Source: Nitrospinota bacterium (GTDB lineage Bacteria; Nitrospinota_A; UBA7883; JACRLM01). From it: a stretch of 16,033 bases of DNA. A program made the translations under genes and the position numbers. The notes under the pieces were generated by a model. It saw only the letters and a program-made list of their open reading frames with translations, made no database searches and was not told where the DNA came from. The stretch lies in NCBI GenBank assembly GCA_015231995.1, contig JADGAO010000048.1, positions 1-16,033 of the forward strand, given 5' to 3'. Numbering within the stretch: the stretch's first letter is position 1; each line of letters opens with the position of its first letter. Of the stretch, positions 13,156-16,033 are shown in pieces.

Positions 13156-14940
13156 TTGCGCCGTATCGGCGTGGCATTGATACTGTCTGCCGCGTTTCTC
13201 GCCATTTTCCCAACATGCGTTTTCGCCGAGGGAATCGGGATATCCATGAAGGCCGGTTCCGCCCATGTGCGGCCGGGCGCCCCGTTCGAGCTTGAAATAT
13301 CCGTGGAGGCCGATGGCATCAAATCCCTGCCGGAACCGACTCTGCCACAACTCGCCGGATTGGAGATAACCGGCAAAGCGGTGAGTCAGCAGGTCAAGAT
13401 CGTCAACTTCTCCGCGATGATCTCCAAGACCATCACCTATACGGCTCGCATCCAGAAAGAGGGCGTCCACACCATCCCGCCCGTGACGGTGGAGCATGGC
13501 GGCAAAAAGTATTCGTCCGAGCCTGTCACCATCACGGTGGATCAATCGGCTCCCGCCCCCACTGGAAGGGCGAGCGCCGGGCGGGATCCTCTGGACATGG
13601 GCAGGTTCATGAACAAAGGGTTTTTCCCGGGCAGAGGGAAGGATCTGGAAAAAGACGACCTGTTCGTGACGATGGATGTGGACAAAAACGAGACCGTGCC
13701 ATACGAGCAGATAATAGCCACGTTCAGTTTCTATCGGGCGGTGGAGTTGTGGGAGCAACCCAATTATGTGAAACCGGACTTCAAAGGATTCTGGGTGGAG
13801 GAACTCGCCTATTCGCCCACCCGCAAGGAGTTCGTGGAGAAAATCACGATAAAGGATAAGACGTATAACGTCTCACGGCTCAAATACGCGCTTATCCCTA
13901 TGACGCCGGGCAATGTGGCGATAGACCCGGCGCGGATATACGTCTCGCCCGATCCCTGGTCGGACAGGATAAACCTCTCCACCCAACCGGTGAGCGTTGA
14001 CACGAAGCCGTTCCCGGAAAAGGGCAAACCCCCGGCGTTTTCCGGCATGACGGGCAGGTACGACGTCGTCTCTTCGGTGGATTCCGTGACCGCTCCGGTG
14101 AACGGCGGGATGACTTTGAAGATTACGATAACCGGCGACGGCTATCTCAAGGCCTCGATGGCCCCGCCCAAACCGGATATTCCCGGTTTCGAAGTGTTCG
14201 ACCCGAAGATTACGGACACAATGGACAAGACGCAAAACGGCCTGAAATCCACAAGGGTCATCGAGTATCCGTTGATACCCAAAGAGGCGGGGGAGAAGAT
14301 CATCCCATCCATGGCCGTCGTATGGTTCGACCCCGTGAAAAAGGAGTATGTGGAGAAAAAAACGCCCGACGTGAAAGTGACGATAACGCCGGTTGCGGGG
14401 CAGGGAGCCACAATCACGGCAAGACGTGGCGAGATAACGCAAAGCGGCTCTGGCATACGGTTCATAAAACCGGACTCAGCAACGCTTGAAGATTACGGAA
14501 CCCCGCTCTACCGCAAGAAATGGGCGCTGACGCTTTTTATCCCGCCCCTGCTGGCCGTCATTATGGCGTTCGTCGCCGCGAAAAGAAGAGAGCGGCTCGC
14601 CAACGACCCGGCGTACGCCAGGCTCCTGAACGCGGCGAAGAATGCCCGCTTAAAACTCGCCGAGGCGGAGAAAACAGAAGACCCCCGCGAGTTTTACTCT
14701 ATCCTCGACCAGGCCCTGCGCGGCTATCTTGCGGACAGGTGGGACATTCCAGCCCCATCCGTCACCCAGGAAGTGGCGCGGGAGAGGCTTGGCGGAAATA
14801 ACGGAGCGTTGGAGAAAGTGATCGGATTGATGGACAGACTGGAGGCGGCCAGATACTCCCCAATCGTATCGCCGGAAGGAAGAATGGAATCTCTGGCGCA
14901 GGCAGGCGATGTAATCGCCATTATGGAGAGGATGAAATGA
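13156..14940 (+). CDS. batD: BatD family protein
   Basis: BatD is a periplasmic-facing membrane protein of the Bat (Bacteroides aerotolerance) system, linked to stress resistance and envelope function. From TTG 13156 the product is 594 residues. It has a Sec signal (MRRIGVALILSAAFLAIF, cut after VFA at 24) and an immunoglobulin-like N-terminal domain with VRPGAPFELEISVE and YTARIQKEGVHTIPPVTV. Further beta domains follow, then one membrane helix (about 455-475, WALTLFIPPLLAVIMAFVAA) and a cytoplasmic tail with DPREFYSILDQALRGYLADRW. The frame stays open upstream to 12775, and ATG 13009 is in frame. That extension reads through two hairpin repeats and puts 49 unlikely residues before the signal peptide, so I prefer TTG 13156, with only a weak GAG ribosome site. 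It overlaps batE by ATGA. The usual batA, batB and moxR genes are not upstream. The family is secure, the start is not. Confidence 0.85.
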   Translation: MRRIGVALILSAAFLAIFPTCVFAEGIGISMKAGSAHVRPGAPFELEISVEADGIKSLPEPTLPQLAGLEITGKAVSQQVKIVNFSAMISKTITYTARIQKEGVHTIPPVTVEHGGKKYSSEPVTITVDQSAPAPTGRASAGRDPLDMGRFMNKGFFPGRGKDLEKDDLFVTMDVDKNETVPYEQIIATFSFYRAVELWEQPNYVKPDFKGFWVEELAYSPTRKEFVEKITIKDKTYNVSRLKYALIPMTPGNVAIDPARIYVSPDPWSDRINLSTQPVSVDTKPFPEKGKPPAFSGMTGRYDVVSSVDSVTAPVNGGMTLKITITGDGYLKASMAPPKPDIPGFEVFDPKITDTMDKTQNGLKSTRVIEYPLIPKEAGEKIIPSMAVVWFDPVKKEYVEKKTPDVKVTITPVAGQGATITARRGEITQSGSGIRFIKPDSATLEDYGTPLYRKKWALTLFIPPLLAVIMAFVAAKRRERLANDPAYARLLNAAKNARLKLAEAEKTEDPREFYSILDQALRGYLADRWDIPAPSVTQEVARERLGGNNGALEKVIGLMDRLEAARYSPIVSPEGRMESLAQAGDVIAIMERMK

Positions 14941-15686
14941 GGTTTGCGCTATTGGCCCTCATCGTTACGCTTGCCATATCGGCCCACGCTCATGCGGCCA
15001 GCCCGGCGGACATATACAACGAGGGAAACAAAAAATACAGGGATGGCGATTACGAAGGCGCGTTGGCCGTTTACGATTCCATAACCACGCTCAACCCCGA
15101 TCTGGAATACAACCGGGGCGCGGCGCAACTCAAAGCGGGCAGGCTTGGCAAGGCCGCCGTCCATTTCCGCAGGGCTTTAAAGCTCGCTCCGGGCGATAAA
15201 GACGCTCAGGCCAGCCTCGACTACATAAACTCCGTCAAACCCGACAGGGAAAAAATCCAGAAACCGGGAGCGTTGACGGAATTTTTTCAGGACATCCGAA
15301 GCCTGGTCTCTGTGGACGCTCTGGCGTGGATGACGCTGGCTCTCTATTACCTCGCCGGTGGGGCAATAGCCCTACTGTTGCTGAGTGGCGGTTCGGCAAT
15401 ACGCAAGCGCATCGCCATCGCCTGCGCTGTTTTCGCGGCGCTCACGATAGTGTCGGGGTCGGCGCTGGCGGTGATGGCCATCGGGATGGAGAGCCATGAT
15501 ATGGCCGTAGCCGTGGACAAAACTGTGGACGCGATGTCGGAGCCGTCGGAGAAAAGCGACAAGCTCTTCACATTCCACGAGGCCACCGCCTGCCGGTTGG
15601 GCCGCATGGAGGGGAAATACGTTTTTGTCACGCTCGAGTCCGGCATCTCCGGATGGGTGGAGAGCGCGAAACTTGGGATTATTTGA
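14937..15686 (+). CDS. batE: BatE-like TPR and SH3 membrane protein
   Basis: This 249-residue protein has the BatE layout. A signal peptide (1-20, cut near AHA) leads to two or three TPR units at 22-98 (ADIYNEGNKKYRDGDYEGALAVYDSI; EYNRGAAQLKAGRLGKAAVHFRRALKLAPGD). Two membrane helices follow (about 127-150 and 158-182), then a bacterial SH3-like domain at 189-249 that ends in GISGWVESAKLGII. It is translationally coupled to batD: its ATG lies in the batD stop (ATGA, 14937-14940), with AGAGG about 6 nt upstream. TPR and SH3 parts are protein-interaction modules, so it probably assembles with BatD at the inner membrane on the periplasmic side. It is the last gene of the block; no intrinsic terminator is visible, only repeats. 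The call rests on domain order and the batD neighbour and is strong. Confidence 0.85.
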   Translation: MRFALLALIVTLAISAHAHAASPADIYNEGNKKYRDGDYEGALAVYDSITTLNPDLEYNRGAAQLKAGRLGKAAVHFRRALKLAPGDKDAQASLDYINSVKPDREKIQKPGALTEFFQDIRSLVSVDALAWMTLALYYLAGGAIALLLLSGGSAIRKRIAIACAVFAALTIVSGSALAVMAIGMESHDMAVAVDKTVDAMSEPSEKSDKLFTFHEATACRLGRMEGKYVFVTLESGISGWVESAKLGII

Positions 15687-15780
15687 CGCTCATAGTGTTC
15701 GCGACATTGTCATTCTGACAGTGTTGTCATTCTGAGCGATATTGTCATTCTGAGGCGAAGCCGAAGAATCCATCGTCACT
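15687..15780. repeat. Fragments of the GTCATTCTGA repeat
   Basis: GTCATTCTGA occurs at 15709-15718, 15726-15735 and 15744-15753, spaced 17 and 18 bp apart. These look like truncated left ends of the full elements that follow. A single copy is also found at 15899-15908. No gene is present. Confidence 0.7.
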
Positions 15781-15894
15781 GTCATTCTGAACGAAGTGAA
15801 GAATCTATCATAAAGAATGTTCTATTCTACTTCGATCCTTCGGTCGCAGGGCCTCCCTCAGGATGACAATGCGGGCTCCCTCAGGATGACAACA
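15781..15894. repeat. 114-bp GTCATTCTGA/TCAGGATGAC element, unit 1
   Basis: The unit starts GTCATTCTGAACGAAGTGAA and ends with two TCAGGATGACA-type right ends. GAAGTGAAGAATC on the left is roughly complementary to GATCCTTCGGTC on the right, so the unit can fold back on itself. It is nearly identical to 15920-16033. Confidence 0.85.
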
Positions 15895-15919
15895 ACGCGT
15901 CATTCTGAACGCTAGCATT

Positions 15920-16033
15920 GTCATTCTGAACGAAGTGAAGAATCTATCATAAAGAATGTTCTATTTTACTTCGATCCTTCGGTCGCTGAGGCTCCCTCAG
16001 GATGACAATACGGGCTCCCTCGGGATGACAACA
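15920..16033. repeat. 114-bp GTCATTCTGA/TCAGGATGAC element, unit 2
   Basis: The same length as unit 1 (114 bp), it begins 139 bp after it. The two differ at only a handful of positions (for example TTTTAC for TTCTAC, CTGAGGCT for CAGGGCCT, CTCGGGATG for CTCAGGATG). It ends at the window edge, so the array may continue. Confidence 0.85.

Noticed and set aside
15709..16033. CRISPR array
   Set aside because: The repeats are 114-bp imperfect palindromic units and short fragments at irregular spacing, not 25-40-bp repeats with uniform unique spacers; no cas genes are present.

Overview
The window looks like a chromosomal stretch of a Gram-negative, probably anaerobic or microaerophilic bacterium. 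This rests on lipoprotein and Sec signal peptides, a CpoB/YbgF-like TPR lipoprotein, BatD/BatE, Ccm-type cytochrome c maturation genes and a corrinoid methyltransferase cluster. The CcmE variant with Cys in place of the heme-binding His is known from Desulfovibrio-like bacteria, so a deltaproteobacterial or related lineage is a reasonable guess. The sequence contains no rRNA or other marker that fixes the taxonomy.

Layout. (1) 1-2598, minus strand: a corrinoid (B12-binding) protein, a complete MtaA/MtbA-like Zn methyltransferase and a second MtaA/CmuA-family methyltransferase cut by the window edge. All three read leftwards and probably form one operon. (2) 2599-3241: a divergent intergenic region with a perfect 14-bp palindrome, then a DUF1638 gene on the plus strand with its own promoter. 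(3) 3911-6487: ccmE (CxxxY type) and ccmF, without other ccm genes, followed by a bacterioferritin with its heme-ligand Met. (4) 7200-8993: a promoter, a CpoB/YbgF-like TPR lipoprotein and a secreted protein with two copies of a FlgT-C-like beta domain, closed by a clear intrinsic terminator. (5) 8994-9921: more than 900 bp of gene-free DNA packed with dispersed hairpin repeats. (6) 9922-12941: a large membrane glycosyltransferase-like protein with a discoidin-like C-terminal part, then a small membrane protein with one EF-hand. (7) 13156-15686: batD and batE, overlapping by ATGA. (8) 15687-16033: tandem copies of a GTCATTCTGA-type repeat.

Functionally, the left block would move methyl groups from an unknown methylated substrate through the corrinoid protein to a C1 acceptor. 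The middle block delivers heme to apocytochrome c and stores iron. The right half is envelope biology.

The most striking feature not explained by genes is a family of at least eight complete hairpins spread through nearly every intergenic gap. They keep a TTCTT, TTTTT or AAGAA pentaloop and a GGTG/CACC (once GGCG/CGTC) stem top. Their lower arms vary by paired, compensating changes. One of them forms a textbook terminator.
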